Source: Gephyromycinifex aptenodytis
GTDB taxonomy: Bacteria > Actinomycetota > Actinomycetes > Actinomycetales > Dermatophilaceae
Length of the DNA stretch: 64,000 nt
Direction of reading: 5' to 3'
Assembly: GCF_012277275.1 (NCBI RefSeq)
Contig: NZ_CP051155.1
Span: 2,108,001-2,172,000 of the forward strand
A model generated the notes under the pieces. That model saw nothing but the letters and a program-made list of their open reading frames with translations. It was not told the DNA's origin and did not search any database. This document shows positions 27,357-36,084 of the stretch, piece by piece (position 1 is the stretch's first letter; each line of letters starts with the position of its first letter). Made by a program: the position numbers and the translations under genes.

Positions 27357-28730
27357 ATGACGACCTCAGCCGTGACCCTGGCAATCCTTGGCGCCTCTGG
27401 CGACCTCACCAGTCGCCTGCTGTTGCCTGGGATGGCAACGCTTCTCGTGCACCGACCCGATCTCGACGTGGCGCTCGTCGGTGCCGCCGCCGAAGACCTG
27501 AGCAAGGACGAATGGCAATCCCGCGTCAAAGCAGCCCTCTCTGCCGGTGGCTGCCAGGATGAGACGTCTCGCCGCGTCCTGAACTCCAGCCGGTACACCA
27601 CCCTGGACGTGACAGACCAGGGCGCGATGCGCGACTTCATCGCCTCCCTGCCAACGGATCGGCCTATCGTTCTCTACTTTGCGTTGCCGCCCTCGATTTC
27701 GGAGAAGGCCTGCCAGGTCCTGTCCGGGATCCCGCTGCCCGAGGACATCCGGTTGGCGATCGAGAAACCCTTCGGCGTGAATCGCGAGTCCGCGCACCGG
27801 TTCAACCACCTGCTCACCTCGTTCGTGCGAGAAGAGCAGATCTTCCGAGTCGACCATTTCCTCGGCCGCGACACCGTGCTCAACCTGCTCGGGCTGCGCT
27901 TCGGCAACCGGGTGCTTTCGCGGGTGTGGACTGCGGTGGACATCGAAAGCATCGAGATCGTCTACGACGAAGAGCTCGCCTTGGAGGGCCGCGCCGGCTA
28001 CTACGACAAGGCCGGGGCGTTGAAGGACATGCTGCAGAGCCACCTGCTGCTGGTCATGGCGATGCTCATGATGGAGGAACCTGCCCGGGTCGACGCCCTG
28101 GAGCTACGGGATCTGATGACTCACACCCTGCGGGCTACTCACCTGCTCAACGACGACCCGGTGGCCGCTTCGCGGCGGGCGCGGTACACGGCCGGGAAGA
28201 TAAGAGACCGCGAGATTCCCTCGTATGTGGATGAACCCGGGGTCGACGCCGCCCGTAACACCGAGACCCTCAGCGAGATCACGGTCGAGGTGCGCAACGC
28301 GCGTTGGACTGGCGTGCCCATCACCCTGCGCAGCGGCAAGGCCCTCTGCGGGGGGCAGCGCGAAATGGTGCTGACCTTCCGCCCGGTGGCCCACGTGCCC
28401 GAAGGTTTCGCCGACACCCCCACCCAAGACGTGCTGCGGTTGGGGATGCACCCCGAGACGTTGTCGCTGACGATGACGACCAGCGGCGCCGAGGGCGCCT
28501 TGGACTTCTCCAGTGTCGACCTGAAGGCCGACCTCGGTGACAGCCCGGTCCGGCCCTATGGCGAAATCCTGTCCCACATCATCGACGGCGACCCGTTGCT
28601 GTCGGTGCGCGGCGACATGGCAGAAGAGTGCTGGCGCATCGTTGACCCGGTGTTGGCCGCCTGGGCCGATGGGTCGGTTCCGCTGGATGAATACCCAGCG
28701 GGAAGCACCGGCCCGGCCAACTGGAGCTGA
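27357..28730 (+). CDS. zwf: Glucose-6-phosphate dehydrogenase homologue
   Basis: 457-residue glucose-6-phosphate 1-dehydrogenase, which oxidises glucose 6-phosphate with NADP+ to the 6-phosphogluconolactone. It has the coenzyme loop ILGASGDLTSRLLLP, AIEKPFGVNRESA, the active-site peptide FRVDHFLGRD with the catalytic His, and YYDKAGALKDMLQSHLL. The sequence is slightly short and diverged compared with main Zwf proteins (about 500 residues), and no opcA, pgl, tal or gnd gene is adjacent, so it may be a second, accessory isozyme. The start ATG is at 27357. Confidence 0.88.
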   Translation: MTTSAVTLAILGASGDLTSRLLLPGMATLLVHRPDLDVALVGAAAEDLSKDEWQSRVKAALSAGGCQDETSRRVLNSSRYTTLDVTDQGAMRDFIASLPTDRPIVLYFALPPSISEKACQVLSGIPLPEDIRLAIEKPFGVNRESAHRFNHLLTSFVREEQIFRVDHFLGRDTVLNLLGLRFGNRVLSRVWTAVDIESIEIVYDEELALEGRAGYYDKAGALKDMLQSHLLLVMAMLMMEEPARVDALELRDLMTHTLRATHLLNDDPVAASRRARYTAGKIRDREIPSYVDEPGVDAARNTETLSEITVEVRNARWTGVPITLRSGKALCGGQREMVLTFRPVAHVPEGFADTPTQDVLRLGMHPETLSLTMTTSGAEGALDFSSVDLKADLGDSPVRPYGEILSHIIDGDPLLSVRGDMAEECWRIVDPVLAAWADGSVPLDEYPAGSTGPANWS

Positions 28731-28748
28731 AAACAGCCCGGTCGCATC

Positions 28749-28781
28749 GTCCTGCCCAGGGGAGGAACCCCTGGGCAGGAC
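28749..28781. terminator. Bidirectional terminator between zwf homologue and dadA-like gene
   Basis: GTCCTGCCCAGGGG and CCCCTGGGCAGGAC form a perfect 14-bp stem with loop AGGAA between the two convergent genes. Confidence 0.85.
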
Positions 28782-28789
28782 AACACTGA

Positions 28790-30058
28790 CTACCGCGTCG
28801 CGGTGAACCGGTCCGCTGACAGCGGCGCCGGCACCCCACGCTGCTCACACAAGTCATCGGCCACGAGCCGGGCCGTCGCCGGGGCCAGGGTCAGGCCCCA
28901 CATGCCGTGCCCTGCAGCCACCGCCACCCCGGGGTGCACGCGGGAGCGGCCGATGAGCGGCATGCCGTCGGCCGAACAGGGCCGCTGGCCGGCCCACATC
29001 TGCACCACGTTGTCGGTGCGCAGACCCGGCAGGCGCCGTCGGCCGACCGCGAGGATGCCCTCTACTCGGCGTGCATCGATCGTGTCGGGGACCCCGCCGA
29101 GTTCGAACGTTCCGCACAGCCGCAGCACGTCGTCGTAGGGGGTGGCCACCACCCGGTCCTCCATGAACGTCACCGGCCGCCCGAGTTCGACACCCGAATC
29201 GGCCAGGTCCACGACGTAGCCCTTACCGCTGATCAACGGCAGTCGCAGGCCGAGTGAAGCGCCGATGCGCGCCGACTCCAGTCCAGCCGCGATGACGACG
29301 TGATCCGCCTCCATGCGGACCCCGGGCGCTACCAGCTCCAACCGGGCACCGGAGCACCGTTCGAGCCGTCGCACGCGAACCCCCCAGCGCACCGGCACCC
29401 CCAGTTCGGCGCACGCCCGCACCATCCCGGCGAGGTATTCGCGGCTGTCGACGTGCGCGTCCTGCGAATGTCGGATCGCGCCCGGCACGGGGGCGAGCGC
29501 GGGTTCGAGGGCGGCGACCTGCTCTGCATTCAAAAGTTGCCCGGCGTGCGTGTCGTGACCGGCAAGCGTCACGTCGCGGCGCTGGTCACCCGGCCGCGCG
29601 GCTTCCGCGCGGGCCGCTGCGGCGCGTGCCTTACTCGACAGGACGTCAAGGGATCCGGCGCGACGGATCCCCGTCTGGACGCCGAGGCGGGGCAGCTCGA
29701 CGTGCCGGTGCAGGCTTTCGACCGCGAGTTCGCGCAGCAGGTCGCCGTGCCGCTGCGCCCGGGCGGGCGTCGAGCTGCGCGCCATCCGCAACGCGTACGG
29801 CAGCACGGCAGGGTGCGGCGACAACCGGAAGGGCCCGGTTCGGCGGTGCAGTGACGACAGGCCCTCGATGAGGGTCGCCGGGGTGGCCAGTGCATCGACG
29901 TGACCAGGCGCGATGAGCCCAGCGTTGGCGTGCGAGCAGGCTCCGCCGGGGCCGTCGGCCGCATCGACGACGCTCACCTGTACACCCCGTCGAGCCAGTT
30001 CCCAGGCGATCGTCACGCCCACCACGCCGGCCCCGATGATGATCGTCTGCCTGCTCAC
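28790..30058 (-). CDS. dadA: FAD-dependent D-amino-acid dehydrogenase / glycine-oxidase-like (DadA family)
   Basis: 422-residue flavoprotein of the DAO superfamily. The N-terminal FAD-binding loop is IIIGAGVVGVTIAWELARRG with VVDAADGPGGACSHANAG; the C-terminal part has YDDVLRLCGTFELGG and VAVAAGHGMWGLTLAP. It likely oxidatively deaminates D-amino acids or glycine to 2-oxo acids. The start is the GTG at 30058, which has AGGAGG six bases upstream; the ATG at 30109 is in frame but has no ribosome site. No alanine racemase gene is adjacent, so the dadA assignment is family-level. Confidence 0.8.
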   Translation of the reverse strand: MSRQTIIIGAGVVGVTIAWELARRGVQVSVVDAADGPGGACSHANAGLIAPGHVDALATPATLIEGLSSLHRRTGPFRLSPHPAVLPYALRMARSSTPARAQRHGDLLRELAVESLHRHVELPRLGVQTGIRRAGSLDVLSSKARAAAARAEAARPGDQRRDVTLAGHDTHAGQLLNAEQVAALEPALAPVPGAIRHSQDAHVDSREYLAGMVRACAELGVPVRWGVRVRRLERCSGARLELVAPGVRMEADHVVIAAGLESARIGASLGLRLPLISGKGYVVDLADSGVELGRPVTFMEDRVVATPYDDVLRLCGTFELGGVPDTIDARRVEGILAVGRRRLPGLRTDNVVQMWAGQRPCSADGMPLIGRSRVHPGVAVAAGHGMWGLTLAPATARLVADDLCEQRGVPAPLSADRFTATR

Positions 30059-30154
30059 TGATCCTCCTGCGTCGCTGGCCGGTGCGGGCGCCCCGCCGAC
30101 TACAGCCACCGTAGAGCCCGGCGCGCGCCCCGGTCACTGTTCTGCGGCGACGGT

Positions 30155-30763
30155 TCACAGCCAGCCGTTGTCGCGAGCGATAGCGGCCGCTTCAGCCCGG
30201 GTGCGGGCGCCGGTCTTGCCGATAGCCGAGGAGAGGTGGTTGCGTACCGTGCCCTCCGACAGGCACAAGACACGGGCGACATCGGCGACAGTGCCGCCGC
30301 CGGCAGCTTGGCGCAGAACATCGCTCTCCCGCGAGGTCAGGGGCGAGGCCCCGCTGACCATCGAATCAACCGCGAGACTCGGATCGATGACGCGAAGCCC
30401 GGCGTGGACGCGGCGCACGGCCTGCGCGAGATCTGCTGCGGGCGCGTCTTTGACGACGAACCCCTGAGCCCCCGCTTCGAGGGCACGTCGCACGTACCCA
30501 GGCCGTCCGAACGTCGTCACGATGAGCACACGCGTCGAAGGACAGCAGCGGCGTAACTGCGCTGTCGCGGCGATGCCATCCAACCCCGGCATCTCGACGT
30601 CAACGAGCGCGACATCCGGGGCGTGCTCGAGGGCGGCGGCCACCACCTCGTCACCGCTTCCCACCTCGGCGACGACCTCCAAGTCGGCTTCAAGCTGCAG
30701 CAGCGCTGCGAGGGCACCGCGTACGAGCGCCTGGTCGTCTGCGAGTAGCAGTCGGATCGTCAT
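30155..30763 (-). CDS. LuxR/NarL-type response regulator
   Basis: 202-residue regulator. The receiver domain has LLLADDQALVRG (acidic pair Asp9-Asp10), phosphoacceptor Asp55 in VALVDVEMPGLDG, and GFVVKDAP with the conserved Lys. The C-terminal LuxR helix-turn-helix (about 138-195) has LTSRESDVLRQAAGG and LSEGTVRNHLSSAIGKTG. The ATG at 30763 overlaps the stop of the histidine kinase gene (ATGA), so this is its cognate partner. The upstream genes encode an ABC exporter, which is the probable regulated target. Confidence 0.92.
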   Translation of the reverse strand: MTIRLLLADDQALVRGALAALLQLEADLEVVAEVGSGDEVVAAALEHAPDVALVDVEMPGLDGIAATAQLRRCCPSTRVLIVTTFGRPGYVRRALEAGAQGFVVKDAPAADLAQAVRRVHAGLRVIDPSLAVDSMVSGASPLTSRESDVLRQAAGGGTVADVARVLCLSEGTVRNHLSSAIGKTGARTRAEAAAIARDNGWL

Positions 30764-31932
30764 CGCGGCTCGACCTCGTCCGCCCGCACCTGGAGAACGG
30801 TTCCGCGACCTTGCCTCGCAGGTTCGACGCTGAGCTTGGCACCCACCTGACGGGCTCGCTCGGCCAACCCGATGAGTCCGTTACCGTGCTCGGCCTGCCC
30901 TAGGCCGTGGCCGTCGTCAGTGACCTCCACGTGGCTGCGTTCCAGGGTGATGGTCACGTTGCGCGCCCCCGAGTGCCGAATCACATTCGTGACTCCCTCA
31001 CGCACGGTCCAGGCGAAAAGGTCGCGCAGGTCGGAGCGAACCTCATCGGTCGCTCCGGGCAGCTCGTACTGAATCTCGGCGGCATCCAGTGCCTGCCTGG
31101 CTCTGGCGAGTTCGGCGGGCAACGCGAGTTCCCGGTAGGAGCGCACGGTCGCTCGGACGTCGGCGAGCGCATCTCGGGCGAGGCGTTCAACGTCAACGAT
31201 CTCGGCTTTGGCGCGCTCGGGGTCGGTATCGACCAGACGCCCCGCCAGCTGCGCCTTGACAGTGACGACGGTGAGGGAGTGCCCAAGGATGTCATGCAGG
31301 TCGCGGGCCAGACGCGCCCGTTCAAGTTCGACCGCCAGTTCGGTCTTCTGTTCCCGTTCCGCGGCCAGCGTCTCCTGGGCCAGTCTGCTTCGCGAGCCGA
31401 ACCACACCGACACCCCGATCGCGCCCTGCCAGGTGGCGAGCCCCACGTTCACCGCTGGGTCGAACCCGAGGGCGTGTCCCGTCGCGAATTGCGCGACCAT
31501 GCTGCCGAAGATGAGCACCAGTCCTAGACGACCGGCGTAAGCCCCGCCGGCGCCGGCGACGAAGAAGGAGAGCAGGGCCAGCCCGGGCGAACCGATCACG
31601 GTGATCGCCAGTACCACCAAGACGGCGATGCCGATGAGCCACTGCGGTGCGCGCAGCCACGACGCGGCGGGCGGCGGGCGGCCTTCCAGCGCTAGCCAGC
31701 CCAGCACGTACCACAGGGCGAACGCCGCGAGGACGACCAGCGCACTCCACCGGCGCGCCGGTTCTAGCCCCCAGGCGTAAGCGCACGGGTAGGCGAGAAA
31801 AACCAGGAAGAACGCCGCAAAGAGGGTACGGCTGCGCTCGGCGCGCCGGCCCCGGAGGGAACCGCACTCTCCCTCACGGCCGACGTCAGCTGACTCCTTC
31901 GGTGGCATATTGACCACGGTAGATATGAGCAT
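30760..31932 (-). CDS. Membrane sensor histidine kinase (DesK/NarL-partner type)
   Basis: 390 residues. An N-terminal membrane part has about four to six helices from residue 36 to about 180. It is followed by the HisKA_3 dimerisation domain with phospho-accepting His213 in LARDLHDILGHS, and a HATPase domain with VTNVIRHSGA and DDGHGLGQAEHGNGL. The ATG at 31932 overlaps the permease stop as TGATG; an inner ATG at 31908 is possible. There is no large extracytoplasmic domain, so the signal is probably sensed within the membrane or via the linked ABC exporter. Confidence 0.9.
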   Translation of the reverse strand: MLISTVVNMPPKESADVGREGECGSLRGRRAERSRTLFAAFFLVFLAYPCAYAWGLEPARRWSALVVLAAFALWYVLGWLALEGRPPPAASWLRAPQWLIGIAVLVVLAITVIGSPGLALLSFFVAGAGGAYAGRLGLVLIFGSMVAQFATGHALGFDPAVNVGLATWQGAIGVSVWFGSRSRLAQETLAAEREQKTELAVELERARLARDLHDILGHSLTVVTVKAQLAGRLVDTDPERAKAEIVDVERLARDALADVRATVRSYRELALPAELARARQALDAAEIQYELPGATDEVRSDLRDLFAWTVREGVTNVIRHSGARNVTITLERSHVEVTDDGHGLGQAEHGNGLIGLAERARQVGAKLSVEPARQGRGTVLQVRADEVEPR

Positions 31933-32737
31933 CACTCCCGCCCGGTCACAACGCGGTAGCGCCATGCTGCGACACCGACGAACAGTGCCGTCCACCCGAA
32001 GGTGCCGAGCAGGGCGACGAGCTCGACCTCGTTCCCGGTGGTGAGGCTTTCGAGCAGGCTGCGCGGACCGTACATCGGGGTATACGGGGCGATGAGGCGG
32101 ATGGCTCCGAGCCCGTCCAGCGGGATGAACATGCCACCGAGGAACGCGAACAGAGAAAGCAGCGGTCCGACGACCCCAAGAACCGCATCTCCGCGAAAGA
32201 GGTACCCGACGGCGAGCCCGAAGGCGCAGAACATGGCCGTTCCGGTGATCCAGGCGAACGTGAACGCCACGAACAGCCACGGCAGATCGAGTCGGGCGCC
32301 GGTGGCCACGCCGATGGCGAAGATCACTGCGAGGACGATGAACCCGGTGACCAGACCGGCGATCAGCTTGCCGCCCACATACACAGCCGCGGGCAGGGGT
32401 GTGAGGCGTAGCTGACGGTTCCAGCCGCTACCCCGCTCTTCGGCGACACTGCCAGCGACGTTGACAGCAGCGGTGATCACCCCGAACAGGCCCATGTTCG
32501 CCATGACGAGCCCAGCGACGTTACCCCGCCCAGTGTTGATCGATCCATAGTCCGGGGCGGTACCGAAAAGCAGGTACATCGCTACTGGAAAGAGGATCGC
32601 GAACCCGAGGGTCCACGGGTTACGCAGCGCGCGAAGGATCTCGGTGCGCAGGTAGGTGCGCGGGATGCGCCGGCGGGCGGCGCCCGGTTGGTGCGCTGCC
32701 GGTCAGTCGTGGTGGTGGGGGCGGCTGCGGTGCTCAT
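31932..32737 (-). CDS. ABC-2 type permease, frameshifted near its N-terminus
   Basis: The main frame (32706 down to 31932) encodes an ABC-2 exporter permease: IPRTYLRTEILRALRNPW, then five or six membrane helices with GSVAEERGSGWNRQLRLTPL and FLGGMFIPLDGLG. In that frame there is no start codon before a TGA near 32706. The expected start is the ATG at 32737, which overlaps the ATPase stop as ATGA, but it reads MSTAAAPTTTTDRQRTN in another frame. The two frames would join if one C were restored in the AACCGGG stretch (32681-32689). So this is a real one-base deletion or a sequencing error; otherwise translation could restart at ATG 32579, losing the first helix. Confidence 0.75.
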
Positions 32738-33687
32738 GCGGGGCTTCCTTCGGTAAGCGTGACAAACGCCTCTCCAAGCCCACGGGAGGTGATCTCGATA
32801 TCGCGGGCATCGGTGGCAGTGAACAGGTGGCGAGCGAGCGTGTCGGAGTCGCGGGTGTGGATGCGCACGGTGTCACCGCGCCGTTCCACGTCGGTGACCC
32901 CGGGTAGGGCGCGCAGAGCATCGTCGCCGGTGGGGCGGGGAAGCTTGGCTTCGACGACGCGTCCCAGGGCGCAGCCTTTGACGTTCGTCGGTGTGTCGTC
33001 GGCGACGACCTTTCCGCCGGCCATGAGGATGACGCGGTCGGCGATGTCGTCGGCCTCGGCCAGGTAATGAGTGGCGAAGACCACGGTGCGGCCAGCGGCG
33101 GCGTCGGCTCTGATAGCGGCCCAGAAGTCACGCCGTGCGCTGACGTCGAGTCCGTTGGTTGGCTCGTCGAGGACGAGCAGGTCGGGGTCGGGCAGCAGCG
33201 CGAGGGCGAACCGAAGCCGCTGCCGTTCACCACCAGAGCACGTGCGCACACGCCGACCGAGGATCGAGTCGATCCTCGCGCGGGCGGCGACGGCCTCGAC
33301 GGCCTCGAGGCGACCGTGGATATCGGCGACCATCCCCAGGGTCTGCCCCACGGTGAGCCGTGGCAGCAGCCCGCCGTCCTGCATCACCGAGGAGATGCGG
33401 CCTGTTGTGATGGCCTGCCCCGGGGTGCCCCCTAACACGGTGACCGTGCCGGATGTCGGCCGCGTCAAACCCAGCACCATGTCCAGCAGCGTCGTTTTCC
33501 CTGCGCCGTTCGGGCCGAGGAGTGCGACGACCTCGCCCCGCTCGATGCGCAGGTCGACACCTTGCACGGCTTCGATAGGGGTTCGGGTTCCCCGCGGCGG
33601 CAAGAATGTCTTGACGAGGCCGCGGATCTCGATCGCTGGGGAGCGCTGCGTGCCGGGGCTAAGGCCGGTGCATGTCGTCGTGGTCAT
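32734..33687 (-). CDS. ABC transporter ATP-binding protein (DrrA/CcmA-like)
   Basis: 317-residue ATPase of an ABC-2 exporter. Walker A is LLGPNGAGKTT (residues about 57-67), signature CSGGERQRLRF, Walker B LLVLDEPTNGLD, and the H-loop VVFATHYLAEAD. The C-terminal about 80 residues form the extra domain usual in drug- or lipid-exporter ATPases. It is the first gene of a coupled set of four (ATPase, permease, histidine kinase, response regulator). The substrate is unknown; such sets often export antimicrobial peptides or drugs in response to membrane stress. Confidence 0.92.
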   Translation of the reverse strand: MTTTTCTGLSPGTQRSPAIEIRGLVKTFLPPRGTRTPIEAVQGVDLRIERGEVVALLGPNGAGKTTLLDMVLGLTRPTSGTVTVLGGTPGQAITTGRISSVMQDGGLLPRLTVGQTLGMVADIHGRLEAVEAVAARARIDSILGRRVRTCSGGERQRLRFALALLPDPDLLVLDEPTNGLDVSARRDFWAAIRADAAAGRTVVFATHYLAEADDIADRVILMAGGKVVADDTPTNVKGCALGRVVEAKLPRPTGDDALRALPGVTDVERRGDTVRIHTRDSDTLARHLFTATDARDIEITSRGLGEAFVTLTEGSPA

Positions 33688-33821
33688 GACCCAACGCTCG
33701 CGCGGCTGGCCGGTCGAGGCCTCGTTCGGTCGTCACCTTCGACCCCTGACATCCGTCACGACCGTCTGGGATGCAACCGCCGCGCTTGCGCTGCTCAGCG
33801 GCGCCGCGCCGGGTCTGGTTC

Positions 33822-35186
33822 TCAACCTGCCCCGAACACCTCGCGCAGTTCGGGGATCTGGTTGCGGTAGCCCTCGAAGAGCACCCGCGCCGAGCCGACC
33901 GAATCGACCAGCGGGTGCTGAGCAAACGCGGCGATGGCCTCGCGAGCGCAGCGGGTGCTCGCGGCTCGGATCGTGCACTCCTCGACATGCTTGACCTGCT
34001 GCACCAGGCCCAGCATCCGGCCCCGCAACGGGGTAGGCGTGAGCGGGCGCACCCCCGAACCGTCGACCAGGCACGCCACCTCGATCACTGCGTCACTCGG
34101 CAGCCCCGGCAACGTCGAACCGTTGGCGACGTTGAGGATCATCGTGGCGGGCTCGCCGCGGCTGATCGCCGCCATGATCGCCAACGCCACTGCCTCGTAA
34201 CCGCCGCCCGCTACATCCTCAGCGTCGCGTTCCTCGCCCTGTGCCCGCGCCTCCTTCATGTAGGTGGCGTCCCGTTCGGCGCGGGTGCGCCGCCAGATCG
34301 ACAACGCCGAATCGGGGTCGGCGGCCACCTGCGCGTAGAACGCGCTCTGCTGCTCCAGCAGAAACTCCCCACGGGTCTGGGCCGACCCGCGAATACCGGC
34401 CAGCGCCTCCCGGGTGAAGTCGTAGTAGTAGAGGTACTCGTTCGGTAGCGCGCCGATGTCAGCGATCCAGTCCGCACCGAACAGGCGCCCTTCCTCGATC
34501 CGCGTCAACGCGTCCCGGTCGGCGATCAACTCCGGGAGCCGATCGACGCCGTCCACCCGCAGGCCCTGCAACCACCCCAGGTGGTTCAGGCCCGCGTAGT
34601 CGTAGGCGGCCCGTTCCGGGTCGACGCCCAGCGCGTGCGCGGCGCGACGCCCCAGCGCGATGGGCGAATCGCAGATGCCGACCACCCGCGACCCGAGCAC
34701 GCTGCGCATGGCCTGGGTGATCATCCCCGCCGGGTTGGTGAAGTTGATGAACCAGGCCTGCGGCGCCAGCGCCGCGACCCGGCTGGCGATCTGCAGGACG
34801 ACCGGGATGGTGCGCAACCCGTAGGCGATCCCGCCGGGCCCGGTCGTCTCCTGCCCGAGCAGCCCCAGATCGAGAGCAACCCGCTCGTCACAGGTGCGGG
34901 CACGCAACCCGCCGACGCGGATCGCCGAGAAGATGAAGTCCGCATCCCGCACCGCCTCGTCCAGGTCGCTGGTGCACTGCACGCTCGGCGGCGCCAACCC
35001 TGCCTGCGCGGACGCGCTCGGTTCCTGCCCCATCTGGGTCAGCACGGCAGCGATGCTCGCCAAGCGCGCCTCGTCGGTGTCGTACAGCGCCACCTCATCG
35101 ACCCGCCGGGAGTTCGTCTCACGCAGCAGCGCGCCGTACACCAGCGGCACCCGGAACCCGCCGCCGCCCAGAATCGCCAACTTCAT
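33822..35186 (-). CDS. GH4 family glycosidase (6-phospho-beta-glucosidase type)
   Basis: 454-residue family 4 glycoside hydrolase, which uses NAD+ and a divalent metal in a redox-elimination mechanism. The N-terminal dinucleotide loop is KLAILGGGGFRVPLVY; further motifs are WFINFTNPAGMITQA, the metal-binding Cys in VVGICDSPIALG, and YDYAGLNHLGWL. These fit the 6-phospho-beta-glucosidase branch. The ATG at 35186 (MKLAILGG) with GGGAGA upstream is preferred to the ATG at 35201. It is the last gene of the ABC sugar operon, 37 bp after the MalG-like permease. A phospho-glycosidase behind an ABC importer is unusual unless a kinase acts first; see the divergent PfkB gene. Confidence 0.88.
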   Translation of the reverse strand: MKLAILGGGGFRVPLVYGALLRETNSRRVDEVALYDTDEARLASIAAVLTQMGQEPSASAQAGLAPPSVQCTSDLDEAVRDADFIFSAIRVGGLRARTCDERVALDLGLLGQETTGPGGIAYGLRTIPVVLQIASRVAALAPQAWFINFTNPAGMITQAMRSVLGSRVVGICDSPIALGRRAAHALGVDPERAAYDYAGLNHLGWLQGLRVDGVDRLPELIADRDALTRIEEGRLFGADWIADIGALPNEYLYYYDFTREALAGIRGSAQTRGEFLLEQQSAFYAQVAADPDSALSIWRRTRAERDATYMKEARAQGEERDAEDVAGGGYEAVALAIMAAISRGEPATMILNVANGSTLPGLPSDAVIEVACLVDGSGVRPLTPTPLRGRMLGLVQQVKHVEECTIRAASTRCAREAIAAFAQHPLVDSVGSARVLFEGYRNQIPELREVFGAG

Positions 35187-35223
35187 CTGTGTCTCCCTCA
35201 ACCGTGTTCGATGTCAGGTGCGT

Positions 35224-36084
35224 TCAGTCACCGGCGATGCCGGTGCGTTCCACTCCTTCGACGATCCAGCGTTGCAGGAACAAGAAGATGAGCAGCATCG
35301 GCAGGATCGCGACCAGAGCGGCCGCGAACAGTTGCGGCAAGTTGATCGTCTGCGCGGTCAAGAACGTCGACAGCGCGATCTGCACCGTCCACGCCTGCGA
35401 GTCCTGCCCGATGACCAGCGGCCACAGGAACGCATTCCAGGCGCCGATGAAGGTGATGGTGCCGATCGCGGCGCCGAAGCCGAGCGAATTCGGGATGACG
35501 ATGCGCCAGAAGGTGCCCCAATAGCCCAGGCCGTCGATGAATGCTGCTTCCTCGATCTCCTTGGGGAACCCCAGGTAGAACTGGCGGAACAGGAACGTCG
35601 CGAGCGCCTGGAACAACCCCGGCACGATGAGGCCCCGCAGCGTGCTCACCCAGCCCAACGTGGAGACCAGGACGAAGCTGGGCACGAAGGTCACCGCGGC
35701 CGGGATGAGCAGCGTCGCCGTGATCAGCCCGAAGACCACGTTGCTCCATCGGTAGGGGATCCGGGCCAAGCCGTAGCCGGCCATCGCCGACAACACCAGC
35801 ACCCCCGCGGTCTGCACGAAAGAGACCACGACGGAATTGAGCAGCGCCCGGCTCATCGGCACTGCCGGGTTGGCGAACAGGTCGCGGAAGTTGTCCAGGC
35901 TCCAGTGCTGGGGAACCCACTGCCATTCCGGCGCGGTCATCTCGGCCTGGGTCATGAACGCGTTGCGCACGAGTAGATAGAAGGGGATGAGGAAGAACAA
36001 CGCCGCGATGCTCAGCGCTGCGTAGCGGGTGAACGTGGCGAGTTGGCTACGCGCACCTCGGCGCACGACGTGCGGTGTCGACAT
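35224..36084 (-). CDS. ABC sugar transporter permease, MalG/CUT1 type
   Basis: 286 residues with six membrane helices. The EAA loop that docks the ATPase is EIEEAAFIDGLGYWGTFWRI. The N-terminus has LSIAALFFLIPFYLLVRNAF, typical for the second permease of CUT1 carbohydrate importers. The ATG at 36084 overlaps the stop of the MalF-like gene (TGATG). No ATPase gene is in the operon, so a shared MsiK-type ATPase encoded elsewhere is the expected energy source (family knowledge). Confidence 0.92.
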   Translation of the reverse strand: MSTPHVVRRGARSQLATFTRYAALSIAALFFLIPFYLLVRNAFMTQAEMTAPEWQWVPQHWSLDNFRDLFANPAVPMSRALLNSVVVSFVQTAGVLVLSAMAGYGLARIPYRWSNVVFGLITATLLIPAAVTFVPSFVLVSTLGWVSTLRGLIVPGLFQALATFLFRQFYLGFPKEIEEAAFIDGLGYWGTFWRIVIPNSLGFGAAIGTITFIGAWNAFLWPLVIGQDSQAWTVQIALSTFLTAQTINLPQLFAAALVAILPMLLIFLFLQRWIVEGVERTGIAGD

